Shown here piece after piece: positions 13,001-13,053 of a stretch of DNA of 13,053 nucleotides (the first letter of the stretch is position 1; every line of letters starts with the position of its first letter). The translations under genes and the position numbers were made by a program. Under the pieces are notes generated by a model. It saw only the letters and a list, made by a program, of their open reading frames with translations, was not told where the DNA came from and did not search any database. This stretch comes from Mycobacterium sp. (GTDB taxonomy: Bacteria; Actinomycetota; Actinomycetes; Mycobacteriales; Mycobacteriaceae). The stretch lies in the NCBI GenBank assembly GCA_023264755.1, contig JAHFVB010000064.1, positions 1 to 13,053 on the forward strand, read 5' to 3'.

Positions 13001-13053
13001 TAGAGCGCCGTGCCTTCCGTCATCGCGCCTTCCGAGGCGGCCTCCACGATCAG
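13000..13053 (-). CDS. senX3: C-terminal tail of probable sensor kinase SenX3 (partial)
   Basis: The last 17 codons and TAA of a frame running in from beyond the right edge (LIVEAASEGAMTEGTAL). The TAA shares its last base with the regX3 ATG. The identity rests on position: senX3 always precedes regX3 in mycobacteria. The visible residues belong to the variable tail after the ATPase domain, so they do not prove it. Confidence 0.5.
   Translation of the reverse strand: MIVEAASEGAMTEGTAL

Overview
The window is high-GC actinobacterial chromosome. Protein sequences and gene order match the Mycobacterium block senX3-regX3 ... ppx1 (Rv0496) ... proC ... hemA of M. tuberculosis, read here in the opposite direction. 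Several genes present in M. tuberculosis are absent: cmaA2, mmpS2/mmpL2 and the Rv0492c-Rv0494 segment. An environmental, fast-growing mycobacterium (Mycolicibacterium-like) is therefore more likely than a tubercle bacillus. This assignment rests on remembered homologues, not on a search.

Layout. 1-1743: hemA (glutamyl-tRNA reductase, 3' end outside the window) preceded by a small glutaredoxin-like gene, both on minus. 1777-3199: a plus-strand pair, a HAD-IB phosphatase (serB1 type) and a HadA-like hot-dog protein (Rv0504c type), separated by a strong hairpin. 3212-10904: a long minus-strand series, transcribed from high to low coordinates: exopolyphosphatase (ppx1), a three-TM protein, a TIM-barrel isomerase, a double hot-dog thioesterase, proC, an excisionase-type HTH protein, the 33-residue ribosomal protein bS22, an extended-SDR epimerase and an acyltransferase. 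10956-11762: a divergent cysteine-rich protein (Rv0495c type). 11763-12313: about 550 bp with no conventional gene. 12314-13053: regX3 and, at the edge, the tail of what is probably senX3, both on minus.

How the genes fit together. SenX3-RegX3 is the mycobacterial phosphate-starvation two-component system, and the exopolyphosphatase lies nearby, so phosphate is one theme. The acyltransferase, epimerase, thioesterase and HadA-like protein point to envelope lipid and glycan metabolism. hemA and proC are housekeeping biosynthesis genes, and bS22 is part of the 30S subunit.

Two places stand out. First, the 550-bp gap upstream (on plus) of the regX3 3' end has a good sigma-70/SigA-type promoter (TTTACG-17-TATAAA), a 28-codon reading frame with mycobacterial codon use, several nested RNA stems and a perfect 14-bp terminal hairpin. 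Together these look like an undescribed small RNA or small-protein gene of about 300 nt. Second, the isomerase-thioesterase junction holds 2.25 copies of a 32-bp repeat. Its period exactly preserves a chain of overlapping stop/start codons (TGATG), giving two decapeptide mini-frames and a hexapeptide frame that link the two genes, much as MIRU elements do in M. tuberculosis.
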